A stretch of 64,000 bases of DNA from Pseudomonas laurentiana (lineage in GTDB: Bacteria; Pseudomonadota; Gammaproteobacteria; Pseudomonadales; Pseudomonadaceae), in NCBI RefSeq assembly GCF_014648275.1, contig NZ_BMQU01000023.1, positions 1 through 64,000 of the forward strand, in the 5' to 3' direction. Positions 16,157 through 24,139 of this stretch are shown here, piece after piece (positions within the stretch are counted from its first letter, which is position 1; each line of letters opens with the position of its first letter). Made by a program: the position numbers and the translations under genes. The notes under the pieces are model-generated. The model did no database searches. It was not told the origin of the DNA and worked only from the letters and a program-made list of their open reading frames with translations.

Positions 16157-17431
16157 TCAGATTCTCAGGTCTTGGGTTTGGGTTGGGGTCGGCTTGACGA
16201 TCGGATACAGGAAGGCCAGCGGGTAGCCAGCGGCGTCATTCAAGTGGTCAACGCCGCTCGACTTATCCGGCATGCCGTTCTTGTCGTAGGCCTGCTGCTC
16301 AAGGCCGTCGGTGAGGTGCGGGCACCTGTTGGTGTTGATCTTCAACCGTCTCTCACCCTGTCCATTCAGGATCAGCGCGTTCACGGCATTCACTCGGTCG
16401 GCAATGGCCGGGTTGCGGCTGTTCACGCGAATCGAGAATCCGGCCTGCTTGAGAATGCTCAGGTCAGACTCGCTGGCGTTCTTGCTGCTGGAGTTGGCGC
16501 CCGAGGCATCCGGGAATATCTGGATTGGGTGGCCTTTGTCGGCGTACTGCTGCTTGAGCAGGTTGGCCATGTAGGGCGTATCGCGCCCATCGGTGATCTC
16601 AGCCACCGCCACCGGCACGCCTTCGCGCTGGACATACACCACCGCACTCATCTTCAGCCGGTTGAAGTCCATGCCGATCAGCAGCGGCTCGCGCTCGCGC
16701 TCCACCTCATCGGTATGGTTCAGCTTGCGGCAAAAGTCCGGGTACACGCTGCCGCTGTTCAAGTTGGTGAACTTGCCTTCGATGTAGGCGGCGATCAGCG
16801 CAGGCGGGTAGCTATCCCTCAGCGAATCGACGTAGTCGTCAGGCAGAAACGGGTTGGTATAGGTCGCAGCCTGGATCATCCGATAACCCGGCTTCGGGTT
16901 GCGGCCCCAAGTGTCGTACACAAAGCGGAAGCCTTCAGGCGTCGTATAGGCCGATACCCGGTTCAGCGGGTCAGCACCGGCAGGCTGCTGGCGGTTACGG
17001 GCGATGATCTTCTGCCACGCCAGCCGCGCTTGATCCTTCTTCAAGGTGTCGATCTCGTCGACGTGCGCCCGGTACGACTGATAGCCGACGATCCGCGCCG
17101 GATTCTCAAGGGTGCGCAGGACGAAGTCGCCGCACTGCCCGGAGCTGGTGTAGATGATGTTCTCTTGCTTGTTGTACTTGTAGCGAATGCCCAGGTCGCT
17201 CAGCTTCTCTTCCATGCGCGGGGCAAGGATGAGGCGAACGAGGTCGTATGTGGGCTCATATAAGGCGATCAGCGCGCTGGAGGACTCCAAGGCGTCGCGG
17301 ACGGCGCAGTTGGCCAGCGTCTCGGTCTTGCCAGTACCAAACCCGCCGACGAAGGCCGGGTACTTGTCCGTCAGCTCATAGAACTCATACTGCGGCTCGG
17401 TCATCGTGAGCGCTAGGGTTCTGCCTTCCAC
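16157..17431 (-). CDS. Terminase large subunit
   Basis: 424 aa from a GTG at 17431 that has GAGG 6 nt upstream; an ATG at 17404 (MTEPQYEFY) is the alternative but lacks a ribosome site. Residues about 28-37 hold the Walker A variant GGFGTGKT; RAHVDEIDTLKKD is the Walker B region with the catalytic carboxylate; the nuclease domain begins near PLLIGMDFNRLKMSAVVY and has PDASGANSSSKN. It is the packaging motor and nuclease. It overlaps the small subunit gene. Confidence 0.93.
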   Translation of the reverse strand: MEGRTLALTMTEPQYEFYELTDKYPAFVGGFGTGKTETLANCAVRDALESSSALIALYEPTYDLVRLILAPRMEEKLSDLGIRYKYNKQENIIYTSSGQCGDFVLRTLENPARIVGYQSYRAHVDEIDTLKKDQARLAWQKIIARNRQQPAGADPLNRVSAYTTPEGFRFVYDTWGRNPKPGYRMIQAATYTNPFLPDDYVDSLRDSYPPALIAAYIEGKFTNLNSGSVYPDFCRKLNHTDEVEREREPLLIGMDFNRLKMSAVVYVQREGVPVAVAEITDGRDTPYMANLLKQQYADKGHPIQIFPDASGANSSSKNASESDLSILKQAGFSIRVNSRNPAIADRVNAVNALILNGQGERRLKINTNRCPHLTDGLEQQAYDKNGMPDKSSGVDHLNDAAGYPLAFLYPIVKPTPTQTQDLRI

Positions 17432-17906
17432 GGACTACCTCGATCTTGATCTTGGCGACAGGCTCCTGCTCAGGCGGGTTCGCCTTCAGCAGGTCGGCGC
17501 GGGTGCGCTCCAGGCTCTCAATGCGAGCAGTCAGGCGATCGATCAGGCCGGCATAGTCGCGCACCTTGCTGGTGGTCGTGACGCCGCCCTGCTCGCCTGT
17601 CTCTTCCTTTTCACTCTCAACCTCAAGCGTGTTGCCGAACTCGTTTTCACGGGCCAGGGCGCGCATCAGGCGAATTCGGGTCAGCCGAAGCTCGTCGTCA
17701 ACCTTGCCCAGCTCAATGCTGGCGAGCAGGTCGTTCTCTTCATCGGTCAGGAACTGGCTATAGATCGAACCTGGCTTAGCGGCGTGCTTGTTGCCCTTGT
17801 TGGCTTTGGCAGCGCCGCCACCGTGTAACTTGCACCGCGAGGAACCCGGAACAGCGTGTCTCTTGCATGGTTCCCCGCCGCGCGTCTTAGCGCCGCACTG
17901 GGCCAT
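17385..17906 (-). CDS. Terminase small subunit
   Basis: 173 aa. The N-terminus has a Cys/His cluster (CGAKTRGGEPCKRHAVPG, then CKLHGGG), common in terminase-associated HGGxR proteins. The middle is helical (LRLTRIRLMRALARE) and a coiled coil follows (LIDRLTARIESLERTRADL) suited to ring formation. It should recognise the packaging start site and load DNA on the large subunit. Confidence 0.85.
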   Translation of the reverse strand: MAQCGAKTRGGEPCKRHAVPGSSRCKLHGGGAAKANKGNKHAAKPGSIYSQFLTDEENDLLASIELGKVDDELRLTRIRLMRALARENEFGNTLEVESEKEETGEQGGVTTTSKVRDYAGLIDRLTARIESLERTRADLLKANPPEQEPVAKIKIEVVRGRQNPSAHDDRAAV

Positions 17907-17955
17907 GGGCGGACCTCATTCATGGGGTGTTTTCGCAGAACGACTCATTCAACAT

Positions 17956-18034
17956 CGTTCGAACGTCATTCGATGCGCCTCCGATTGGCTGTAGCCCTTG
18001 TTGCGCAAGGCTTCCAATAGGGTTTCGAATGACG
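17956..18034. repeat. Inverted repeats upstream of terS (candidate packaging site)
   Basis: A 10-bp palindrome CGTTCGAACG (17956-17965) overlaps CGTCATTCGA (17964-17973), which is exactly inverted as TCGAATGACG at 18025-18034. They lie in the 176-bp gap just before the terminase genes, where cos or pac sites are usually found. Confidence 0.45.
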
Positions 18035-18082
18035 ATTAGGTATCTCGTCAGCGCACTCAAGGAATGCGCTCAGGGGATACGG

Positions 18083-18511
18083 TCATGCTTTGATGGTCAT
18101 CGTGCGAATCGTGCCGCCCGTGTAGATGTCCCGCTTCATAGCGGCGCGCACCGCGCCCTCTGCGCTTGCACCCATATCCATTGCAGCCAGGGCATAGGCT
18201 GAGCCACTGCCAATGGCGTCAGGGTTGGCCGGGTCGAGCTCCTGCTTCCAGATGCCCGTCTTGTCGTCGTAGCCGACCATCAGCAGCTTTCCGCCATCGA
18301 CGGCGTAACCCGAGCATTCGACAGGCGCCGCCGATGGCGTACCGAAGTAGGCGGCGATCAGTGCCTTTTCATCGCATACGGCACCGGACAGGAAGAAGCT
18401 GACGCCATCCACGACGGTTAGCTTTTGGCAGTCATCGGAAACGATGGAGCCGCTGCGGGTCTGGCGGGAGTCGTAGGCGATTACGCCGTCCTTGTATGCG
18501 ATGGTCGTCAT
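18083..18511 (-). CDS. Phage Ntn-hydrolase, proteasome/HslV-like
   Basis: 142 aa. It begins MTTIAYKDGVIAYDSRQT: a Thr right after Met as in HslV and proteasome beta subunits, an Asp in IAYDSR and a Lys in DDCQKL that fit the catalytic Thr/Asp/Lys set, then FFLSGAV like the glycine turn of the fold. A late GSGSAYALAAMDMGASAEGA matches the GxGxxxAxxAL segment of the family. No ATPase partner is nearby. Function in phage unknown. Confidence 0.75.
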   Translation of the reverse strand: MTTIAYKDGVIAYDSRQTRSGSIVSDDCQKLTVVDGVSFFLSGAVCDEKALIAAYFGTPSAAPVECSGYAVDGGKLLMVGYDDKTGIWKQELDPANPDAIGSGSAYALAAMDMGASAEGAVRAAMKRDIYTGGTIRTMTIKA

Positions 18512-18765
18512 TCACCCTGCTCCAGTCGCTGGCCAGAGATAACCTCGCCCATGCTCAGCCCGTGGCGGGTGCGGATGGACTCAATGCCGTCAGCTTGATC
18601 CCTTGCCACCATCGCGTCAGCAACCAGGTCGGCCTGCTGGCCACTGGCGAACTCGCCGATTGCGGAAGAGGACGCGCCACAGCATCCGCCTTCCGATACT
18701 TGCTCGGTCGCGAATCGAGTGACGATGTAACGGGTGACTGGACGAACTCGGTACTCGGTCTTCAT
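18508..18765 (-). CDS. Hypothetical phage protein in lysis/packaging interval
   Basis: 85 aa, start 18765 with GGAGATAACCC upstream. It overlaps the next gene by 4 nt (GTGAATG), so translation is coupled to the proteasome-like protein. It has a CC pair (SEGGCCGASSSA) and no domain I recognise. Confidence 0.7.
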   Translation of the reverse strand: MKTEYRVRPVTRYIVTRFATEQVSEGGCCGASSSAIGEFASGQQADLVADAMVARDQADGIESIRTRHGLSMGEVISGQRLEQGE

Positions 18766-18838
18766 GGGTTATCTCCGGCCTGCGCACAGGCTGAGTGATG
18801 ACGCGCCACAGGTCGGCGCATTGGGAACTTGTGGCGCC

Positions 18839-19108
18839 CTACCCCGGCTGGAACACATGGCCGCGCCTGGCGACCGCGTACAGGACGATCCCCAGCTTGA
18901 GGATCACACCGTACAGGGTGGGCACATGGCCGTTCATGGCCAGGACGAAGGCGCCGAACGCACCGATGGCCACCAGGTAGAACGCGACGGCCAGCAGTGG
19001 CGCATCCATCGGCTTGATCCGCCGCAGGTAGTCGCACGCAGCGATCACCACCAGCACGCTCAGGAAGGCATTGGCGCCGATCAGGACTGAAATCAGGGTC
19101 GAGCTCAT
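18839..19108 (-). CDS. Small membrane protein, second holin/antiholin candidate
   Basis: 89 aa with three hydrophobic stretches (MSSTLISVLIGANAFLSVL, LLAVAFYLVAIGAFGAFVL, VILKLGIVLYAVA). Start codon overlaps the stop of the preceding holin-like gene. The paired small membrane proteins before the packaging genes suggest a holin plus antiholin; which is which cannot be told. A 378-nt frame on the same strand overlaps it but lacks membrane character and is ignored. Confidence 0.7.
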   Translation of the reverse strand: MSSTLISVLIGANAFLSVLVVIAACDYLRRIKPMDAPLLAVAFYLVAIGAFGAFVLAMNGHVPTLYGVILKLGIVLYAVARRGHVFQPG

Positions 19109-19419
19109 CAGGTAGCTCCTTTGGCTCCGAACGACCCAACCAGCGACTTCAGCACCGGGATGATGTTCATTGCCAGAAGGCCTATCAGAAAGGCCACGCC
19201 GTATTGGGTTTCTCCGCCTGCCTCAAGCTTGAAGAAGCTGATTGCGAGCGGGGTGCAGAACACTGCGGAGGTGAAGCCGGTGAAGAAGGCGGCGACTGCC
19301 TGCCCTCGGGTGAGCCCGCGCAGAAAAGTCAGAGAGAGGATCGCTCCTGCGAAGCCGCCAATGATCACGCCGTACTTCACCAGCAGGACGCCGGCAGTCG
19401 TGCTTGCTGGTTCGGCCAT
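19108..19419 (-). CDS. Putative holin
   Basis: 103 aa with three membrane segments (VIIGGFAGAILSLTFL, AVAAFFTGFTSAVFCTPLAI, YGVAFLIGLLAMNIIPVL) and short charged ends, resembling Pseudomonas phage holins that form inner-membrane lesions for lysis. First protein gene after the tRNA in the late transcript. No endolysin gene is seen beside it; it is probably left of the window. Confidence 0.75.
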   Translation of the reverse strand: MAEPASTTAGVLLVKYGVIIGGFAGAILSLTFLRGLTRGQAVAAFFTGFTSAVFCTPLAISFFKLEAGGETQYGVAFLIGLLAMNIIPVLKSLVGSFGAKGAT

Positions 19420-19501
19420 GAGTGGTTCCTAGAAGAAAAGGCCCGGAGGGGAGGCCCTATTGAGGGACCGGGCAGAGGTGCGGAGCAGCACATAACGAAT
19501 A

Positions 19502-19578
19502 TGGAGCGGATACAGGGACTCGAACCCTGAGCCTCCGACTTGGAAGGACGGCGCTCTAACCGATTGAGCTACATCCGC
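19502..19578 (-). tRNA. Phage-encoded tRNA-Gly(TCC)
   Basis: Full cloverleaf: acceptor GCGGATG/TATCCGC (one G-U), D arm GCTC/GAGC, anticodon loop CTTCCAA with anticodon TCC (19544-19542), T arm CAGGG/CCCTG with TTCGAGT loop, discriminator T as in bacterial tRNA-Gly, and an encoded CCA. The anticodon stem CCGTC/GTCGG has one T-T mismatch. It would read GGA, a rare Gly codon in GC-rich Pseudomonas. Confidence 0.88.
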
Positions 19579-19796
19579 TGATTTGCGTGTCTTCCCACGC
19601 CGCCCACCGAAGACCATTGCAGCGCTGGCACCCCAATGCACCAGTATCGCCGATCCAGTCACGCGCCACCCTGGAAGCATATGAGGTCAGGGTGCGCGGG
19701 CTGCCGGTGTTTTTCCGTAGCACTGCACTACCGGCTTATCAGTGTCCAGGCCTCCCCGAAGGCTGCCCTGGCTGCAGTGAATTTTTCTGCAGGCAA
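19579..19796. other. Intergenic stretch before the tRNA and lysis genes
   Basis: No coding gene is supported here. Together with the tRNA it forms a 480-bp gene-free gap between the Q-position gene and the holin, the place for a late promoter. I could not identify convincing promoter boxes. Confidence 0.5.
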
Positions 19797-19829
19797 TAAA
19801 AAACTCGGCGCGCTGGCCGGGTTCTTTTT
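19797..19829. terminator. Bidirectional terminator after Q-position gene
   Basis: Stem AACTCGGC/GCCGGGTT (one G-U), 6-nt loop, Ts on both sides (TTTTTT on the minus strand, CTTTTTG on the plus). It ends early minus-strand transcription about 75 nt past the gene at 19904 and is the natural target of late antitermination. Confidence 0.75.
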
Positions 19830-19903
19830 GTGATGTTCGCCAAAGGCGAAATTATCACGATGGCGAAATCATGCCACCAGCCGAGCGGGAACGCAATAGG
19901 CCC

Positions 19904-20494
19904 TCAAGCGGCCTCCTTCATTTCGTAGATTGCGGCCGCCACAGGCCCGAGCGCCATCTTGTCTACGTCCTCGCAGCAGTCAAAGGCCAGACGTACATAG
20001 CCGCCCCACTCACGCTCCCAGCGGACCGATTCCAGCTTGATCCCGTAGTGAGCATTCAGCCAGGCACGAAAGGTCTCCGGCGACTCCAGCGGGTCAGCGT
20101 TGGCCGATTGCCCGCCCTGGTGCATGTAGCGGTACCGGGTCATAACCCCCTTCACCACGTACTCGAGTTTTTCGCGCTTGGCGGCGGTCATGCGCGGTGA
20201 CTTGCTCTGCACCAGGTTAAAGATCACCTCCTCGGCAGTCTCGCGGGTGTCGTCATCCAGTCGCGGGCTGTACATGAAGTCCCCGAAGGCGCGGACCTGA
20301 CCATGCAGCTTGCCGATCGCCGACTGCACCCTCCCGGCCAGCGCCTGGTGAACTGCATGGCTCGCACTGCGCTGCTTGTCAGTGGTTTGCACCATCGCAC
20401 CCAGCAAGCCGAGTTGCTCGATAAATGCGCCTTGGCTGTCCCAGGCGGTATAGGTGCAGTCGTGCCAGACTTGGCGTGCGCTGTTCAGTTGCAT
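19904..20494 (-). CDS. Q-position protein, putative late antiterminator
   Basis: 196 aa, helical and mixed-charge (RMTAAKREKLEYVVKGVMTR, SPETFRAWLNAHYGI, ending AAAIYEMKEAA). It follows ninB and ninG and precedes a terminator and the lysis genes, the place of Q in lambda. It resembles the DUF1133-type proteins found at this position in some phages; sequence alone does not prove antitermination. A late-transcription regulator is the best inference. Confidence 0.6.
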   Translation of the reverse strand: MQLNSARQVWHDCTYTAWDSQGAFIEQLGLLGAMVQTTDKQRSASHAVHQALAGRVQSAIGKLHGQVRAFGDFMYSPRLDDDTRETAEEVIFNLVQSKSPRMTAAKREKLEYVVKGVMTRYRYMHQGGQSANADPLESPETFRAWLNAHYGIKLESVRWEREWGGYVRLAFDCCEDVDKMALGPVAAAIYEMKEAA

Positions 20495-20565
20495 ACTGCC
20501 TGCTCCTTCAGTTCCTTGATCTTTGCCCGGTACTCGGCCTTGATGGCCTTCAGGTCGTAACTCAT
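20485..20565 (-). CDS. Possible 26-aa leader peptide
   Basis: ATG at 20565, product MSYDLKAIKAEYRAKIKELK plus six residues. It overlaps the start of the Q-position gene by 10 nt and begins 5 nt after the HNH stop. It may only couple translation across the HNH insertion. Weak ribosome site. Confidence 0.35.
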   Translation of the reverse strand: MSYDLKAIKAEYRAKIKELKEQAVCN

Positions 20566-20569
20566 CGCG

Positions 20570-21202
20570 CTAGGCCCTCAGGTGCGGCAGGTTATTGGCG
20601 TCGATGTAGTCGTTTCTCGCCTTGACCGCCTCCTGGATGTCATCGAACCTTCCCAGGTGGATCTGCTTCCGGCGCCACTGCACCTTCGAGACCCACTTGC
20701 GCCCATCCCAAGAAACGCCAACGTGCCCACTGGTGTTTTTGTCTGTGATCCGTCGATTCGCCGCTTGAACGTTGTAATCGGTGTACCTGCAATTGCTCGG
20801 CTCATACCCCCTGCTCGAATCAATGCGGTCAAGGGTCAGATGGTCGGTGTATCCATTTTTCAGCGACCACTCCATAAATGGCTCGAACGCCATCCACTCA
20901 TCGCAAACGGTGACCCCAGCATATTTCTCAACTTCACTGCCCTTGGGCCTTAGGCATCGGCGCTTCATGTTTGACCAGGTCACATGCAACCGGCTGTTCG
21001 AGTTGTTGTGGCCGTGCGTCACGCGCTTACGTGCGGCTGCCTTGTTTGCGCAAGCTTTACAAAGCCCAGTCATGACCTTCGCCCGCTCCATCCTTGACTC
21101 GAACTCGGTCTCGCATTCAGGGCACCGGAACACGCCAATCGACCTTCTAGCCCCGGATCGCTCTGAGATCGACTTGCGGACCAAAATCACACGGCCACCC
21201 AT
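20570..21202 (-). CDS. HNH-AP2 endonuclease with N-terminal zinc finger
   Basis: 210 aa. An N-terminal CPEC...CKAC zinc knuckle is followed by LTLDRIDSSRGYEPSNCR, an HNH variant with R in place of H, and an AP2-like domain (SGHVGVSWDGRKWVSKVQW). The start overlaps the ninG stop by 16 nt. Probably a homing endonuclease inserted between ninG and the Q-position gene. Confidence 0.82.
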   Translation of the reverse strand: MGGRVILVRKSISERSGARRSIGVFRCPECETEFESRMERAKVMTGLCKACANKAAARKRVTHGHNNSNSRLHVTWSNMKRRCLRPKGSEVEKYAGVTVCDEWMAFEPFMEWSLKNGYTDHLTLDRIDSSRGYEPSNCRYTDYNVQAANRRITDKNTSGHVGVSWDGRKWVSKVQWRRKQIHLGRFDDIQEAVKARNDYIDANNLPHLRA

Positions 21203-21792
21203 GACTGCACCCCCTCAATTCTTTTCTCAATACGACTGGCCTTCTTGGTGAAGATCGCCTTCACCCTTTTCAGGTACGGAATGTCATGGCGCAGCAAGCC
21301 GTTGCTGCACTCCAGCCAATCGACCTTGTCTTGGCCGATCTTCTCGATTAGCGCTGGCCGGTAGGCCATGATGTTTCCGCTGAGAAAGTTGTTGCAGGCG
21401 CTACAGGACTTGTTCATGTTCCATAGGTTGAAGCGCAGGTGCGGCGCTGCGCCGACGCTACGGAAATGCGAGCAGTGCCATTGGCCCTGCCAGGACGCTG
21501 GCTTGTCGCAGCTGATGCAGCCGAGATGGGCGTCCCGGAGGCGCACGTAGCGATTGATCGCCGCCTGCGCCTCCTTCGCGTAGTCAGCCCGCCCCTTGAG
21601 CTTATCCTTCCGCACCTTGATCTCACGGCGCTCGCGTTGAGCGATGGCCTTGCGGGCTTTGTCCTGGTTCACGTCCTTGATGGCCAGGCCGCAAGCGGGA
21701 CTGCAAACGGCTTGGCCGAGGCGCCGAGGCGAGAAACTGATGCCGCATGCTGGGTTATTGCACGTCTTCGGTCGGGGTTGCTTGGTGATCAT
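21187..21792 (-). CDS. ninG: NinG (Rap) recombination protein
   Basis: 201 aa. N-terminal zinc binding (CNNPACGISFSPRRLGQAVC) and an HNH-like core (CISCDKPASWQGQWHCSHF, NKSCSACNNFLSGN) are diagnostic of NinG, the lambda Rap structure-specific nuclease acting on recombination intermediates. It overlaps ninB by 4 nt. Confidence 0.93.
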   Translation of the reverse strand: MITKQPRPKTCNNPACGISFSPRRLGQAVCSPACGLAIKDVNQDKARKAIAQRERREIKVRKDKLKGRADYAKEAQAAINRYVRLRDAHLGCISCDKPASWQGQWHCSHFRSVGAAPHLRFNLWNMNKSCSACNNFLSGNIMAYRPALIEKIGQDKVDWLECSNGLLRHDIPYLKRVKAIFTKKASRIEKRIEGVQSWVAV

Positions 21793-22259
21793 GCAGCCTC
21801 CTGGCTCAGCAAGTCATCGAAGAAAACACCCTTGGCCGAGAACTCAGCCACGATGCGGTCGGTGTAAGCGATGCCCTGGGCGCGATTGAACAAGCTGGTC
21901 ACTGGGAACCCGTCCGGGCCGAACAGCTTGCAATCGCCCATCATGGCCAGCTTTTCCTCATACGGCAGGTGGCGCATTACTCGGTACCAGGCCGCCTGAA
22001 AGTCAGGGTCGCTGTTCAGCAGGATCTGCACGCCAAAATGGAGCTTGCAGTACTTGCGGGCGTCCGCCGGGTCGCCGATCTGAGTCATCTCCGCGATACG
22101 CTTGTAGAACGCGAACCATAGTGCGTTCTGGTCGAGCGTGCGGTCTTTGCCCGGACGAAGGCTGACGACCACGAACTTCTTGTCACGGAACATCGAGGTC
22201 AGTTTGCTGATGGCCTCAGAGAGCTTGGTGGTGCTGTTGACGCTGATCTTCTCGGTCAT
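21789..22259 (-). CDS. ninB: NinB (Orf) recombination mediator
   Basis: 156 aa. Contains KFVVVSLRPGKDRTLDQNAL and ARKYCKLHFGVQIL, the lambda NinB/Orf pattern. Orf helps load recombinase on SSB-coated DNA. It lies directly before ninG as in lambdoid nin regions. Confidence 0.92.
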   Translation of the reverse strand: MTEKISVNSTTKLSEAISKLTSMFRDKKFVVVSLRPGKDRTLDQNALWFAFYKRIAEMTQIGDPADARKYCKLHFGVQILLNSDPDFQAAWYRVMRHLPYEEKLAMMGDCKLFGPDGFPVTSLFNRAQGIAYTDRIVAEFSAKGVFFDDLLSQEAA

Positions 22260-22813
22260 GGCCTGATCTCCCCGTGTCGCAAGGTATACCGGCTCCTCAG
22301 CTCATAGCCTTTGCGCGCGCATGCGGCTTCGAAGATGGTGGTGAATCGGCCCAGGTACTCCTTGGGCGACCCTCCGCCATAGACAATCCAGCCACTACCG
22401 TTCCTCGACACGCCTGGTACACCGCTTGTGTTGTGGCGCGCTAATCGGCGGTTGCGGCCATTGACTGATCTTGTTGCAGGTCGAAGATTGGAAATCCTGT
22501 TGTTCAGCGTATTTCCATCGAAGTGATCAACCATCTCAGGCCAGTCGCCGTGGTAGATCGCGTAGGCAAGGCGGTGCGCCTCAATGGTCTTTGAGCCAAA
22601 TGGCCCGGAAATGCACACCTTGCGATAGTCGGCTCCTGCGGATTTCTTGAAAGAAACTGACCCCGCCTCCTTCCCTGCAAACTGCGAATTGAAAACAGAC
22701 GCTGACCTACTGGAGCCAAAATGACCGAGAGGGCGAGACCTCCAGGTCAACTGGCCGCTCAGTGGGTCGTAATCGAGGCACTCAGCCAGGTATTCGATAG
22801 AGATCATTTGCAT
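22256..22813 (-). CDS. HNH-AP2 endonuclease
   Basis: 185 aa. HNH core EMVDHFDGNTLNNRISNLR, then SGVPGVSRNGSGWIVYGGG, an AP2-like strand. Starts at 22813 (a second ATG is at 22807; the GGAG lies 4 nt before the first). It overlaps ninB by 4 nt, so it is inserted with no gap in the replication-nin transcript. Confidence 0.85.
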   Translation of the reverse strand: MQMISIEYLAECLDYDPLSGQLTWRSRPLGHFGSSRSASVFNSQFAGKEAGSVSFKKSAGADYRKVCISGPFGSKTIEAHRLAYAIYHGDWPEMVDHFDGNTLNNRISNLRPATRSVNGRNRRLARHNTSGVPGVSRNGSGWIVYGGGSPKEYLGRFTTIFEAACARKGYELRSRYTLRHGEIRP

Positions 22814-23112
22814 TTCACTCCCTGGGCCTCGATCGCCTTGCGTACGTCGCGGATATAGGCCGCCTCATTGAAGCTGCCGCCCTCGACATCGTCGAAGTAC
22901 TCGCGGTAGGCTTCGCTCGCACGACTTGGCATCTCCACAACCACTGCCTCGCGGGAGGCCTGCCAGGCCCACCATGCAGATTGGACGGATGGGATGACGT
23001 ACTCGCCGTCATCACCACGAGTAAGCACTGCCGGGTAGAAGCGGCCATTCCGGGCCGTGCTTTTGGCTGCATATGCCACCTCGAACTGCTCGCGCATCTT
23101 GTTGGTGTCCAT
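22804..23112 (-). CDS. Hypothetical phage protein
   Basis: 102 aa. Features GRFYPAVLTRGDDGEYVIPS and a Trp/Ala patch (SAWWAWQASREAVV). Small proteins with a WWAWQAS-type motif are frequent beside replication genes of Pseudomonas and enteric phages, with no known function. Overlaps both neighbours by a few bases. Confidence 0.75.
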   Translation of the reverse strand: MDTNKMREQFEVAYAAKSTARNGRFYPAVLTRGDDGEYVIPSVQSAWWAWQASREAVVVEMPSRASEAYREYFDDVEGGSFNEAAYIRDVRKAIEAQGVKCK

Positions 23113-23381
23113 CAGTGCTTCTCCCCGGCCAGAAAGTCCGATACCGATTTCCCGGTCGCGATGTGTTCAAGGTTTCCCTGGGCGTTGGTGCAGAACTCGC
23201 CTTTCGGCAGGTACAGGCGATCGAACTCGCCGTGCCATTCGTGGATGCTTGGATCGCATGCGGAGCACAGCATCCAAGGCTGGCTTGGCAGGCCGCGCCA
23301 CTGCCCTTCCATGCGGACCCAGAAATTGCTGGTGGCCGTGTTCTCTCGGCAGCCACAGGCGTAACACTGGAATAGGCTCAC
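23112..23381 (-). CDS. Zinc-ribbon phage protein
   Basis: 89 aa from a GTG at 23381 preceded by a strong GGGAGGGGG; longer frames upstream overlap gene P and are rejected. CYACGC near the N-terminus and LCSACDPSIHEWHGEFDR suggest a zinc ribbon. GTGA overlap with the P gene stop shows coupling. Function unknown. Confidence 0.75.
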   Translation of the reverse strand: MSLFQCYACGCRENTATSNFWVRMEGQWRGLPSQPWMLCSACDPSIHEWHGEFDRLYLPKGEFCTNAQGNLEHIATGKSVSDFLAGEKH

Positions 23382-24139
23382 ACCCCCTCCCCGGCCGGCT
23401 GCCCGGCGCGCTTGATGTTCAACTTGGCCAGCAGGTGTGCACGGCACGCGGCGGCACCCGACGGGATCTGCTGAATCTCCAGCAGGCGGGCTTGGCGGTG
23501 GCTGGCGTATTCGTTCGCCAGGTCAATCTCGCCCTTCTGGCCGTCATACCCGATGCCTGCCGCGATATCGCCTAGAGGCTCGCCGGCGACCATCATCCGG
23601 ATCGTGATGTCGTAGGCCCGGGCGAAGACCTTCTCGGCGCGCTCTGGCTCCATGTAGCCCAGGTTATGCCCTTCACACTGCAAGGCAGCGTGCCGGATGG
23701 CCTGATGCGACCAGACACGCGAACCCGCACGACTGGGGTGGAAGTTCTCCAGCGCTTCTGCCAGGGCCCTCGCAAGCGGCGGAATACCCATCTCTTCCGG
23801 GGTCGGCTGGCACAGCTTGATGAACTTGCCGCTGCTCGGGGCGAAGTCGGTACCCAGCACCCGGCACTTTTGGATGCCGAAGCGGATCTGCTCGAGCGTG
23901 TTGATGCCCGCTGCGACGAAGGACTTGATCCAGCTGCGCTTGGCAGCCTTCAGCGACTCGTCGTCCGGCCATGCCTGCTTCCACGCCGGGAAGATGGCCT
24001 GCAGCTCCTTGAACAGGGCGTTGACCACTTCGGTGGTGCCTGGGTCGAGTTGCTTGGCAGGGGCCTGTACCTCGGATGGCAGGTTGGCGGCCTTGGCCAT
24101 GATCTGCGTGACGCTTCTCAGCTTTGGTTGCGCGCTCAT
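23378..24139 (-). CDS. Replication protein P (helicase loader)
   Basis: 253 aa. The middle has ALFKELQAIFPAWKQAWPDD and SWIKSFVAAGINTLEQIRFG, followed by a Cys/Pro segment (KFIKLCQPTPEEMGIPP), which is the lambda P family pattern. P recruits the host DnaB helicase to the origin through O. It overlaps the O gene by 4 nt. Confidence 0.85.
   Translation of the reverse strand: MSAQPKLRSVTQIMAKAANLPSEVQAPAKQLDPGTTEVVNALFKELQAIFPAWKQAWPDDESLKAAKRSWIKSFVAAGINTLEQIRFGIQKCRVLGTDFAPSSGKFIKLCQPTPEEMGIPPLARALAEALENFHPSRAGSRVWSHQAIRHAALQCEGHNLGYMEPERAEKVFARAYDITIRMMVAGEPLGDIAAGIGYDGQKGEIDLANEYASHRQARLLEIQQIPSGAAACRAHLLAKLNIKRAGQPAGEGV

Noticed and set aside
18762-19139. 125-codon minus frame overlapping the small membrane protein gene
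   Set aside because: It overlaps both holin-like genes, is Arg/Pro/Asp-rich without membrane segments, and lacks a ribosome site.
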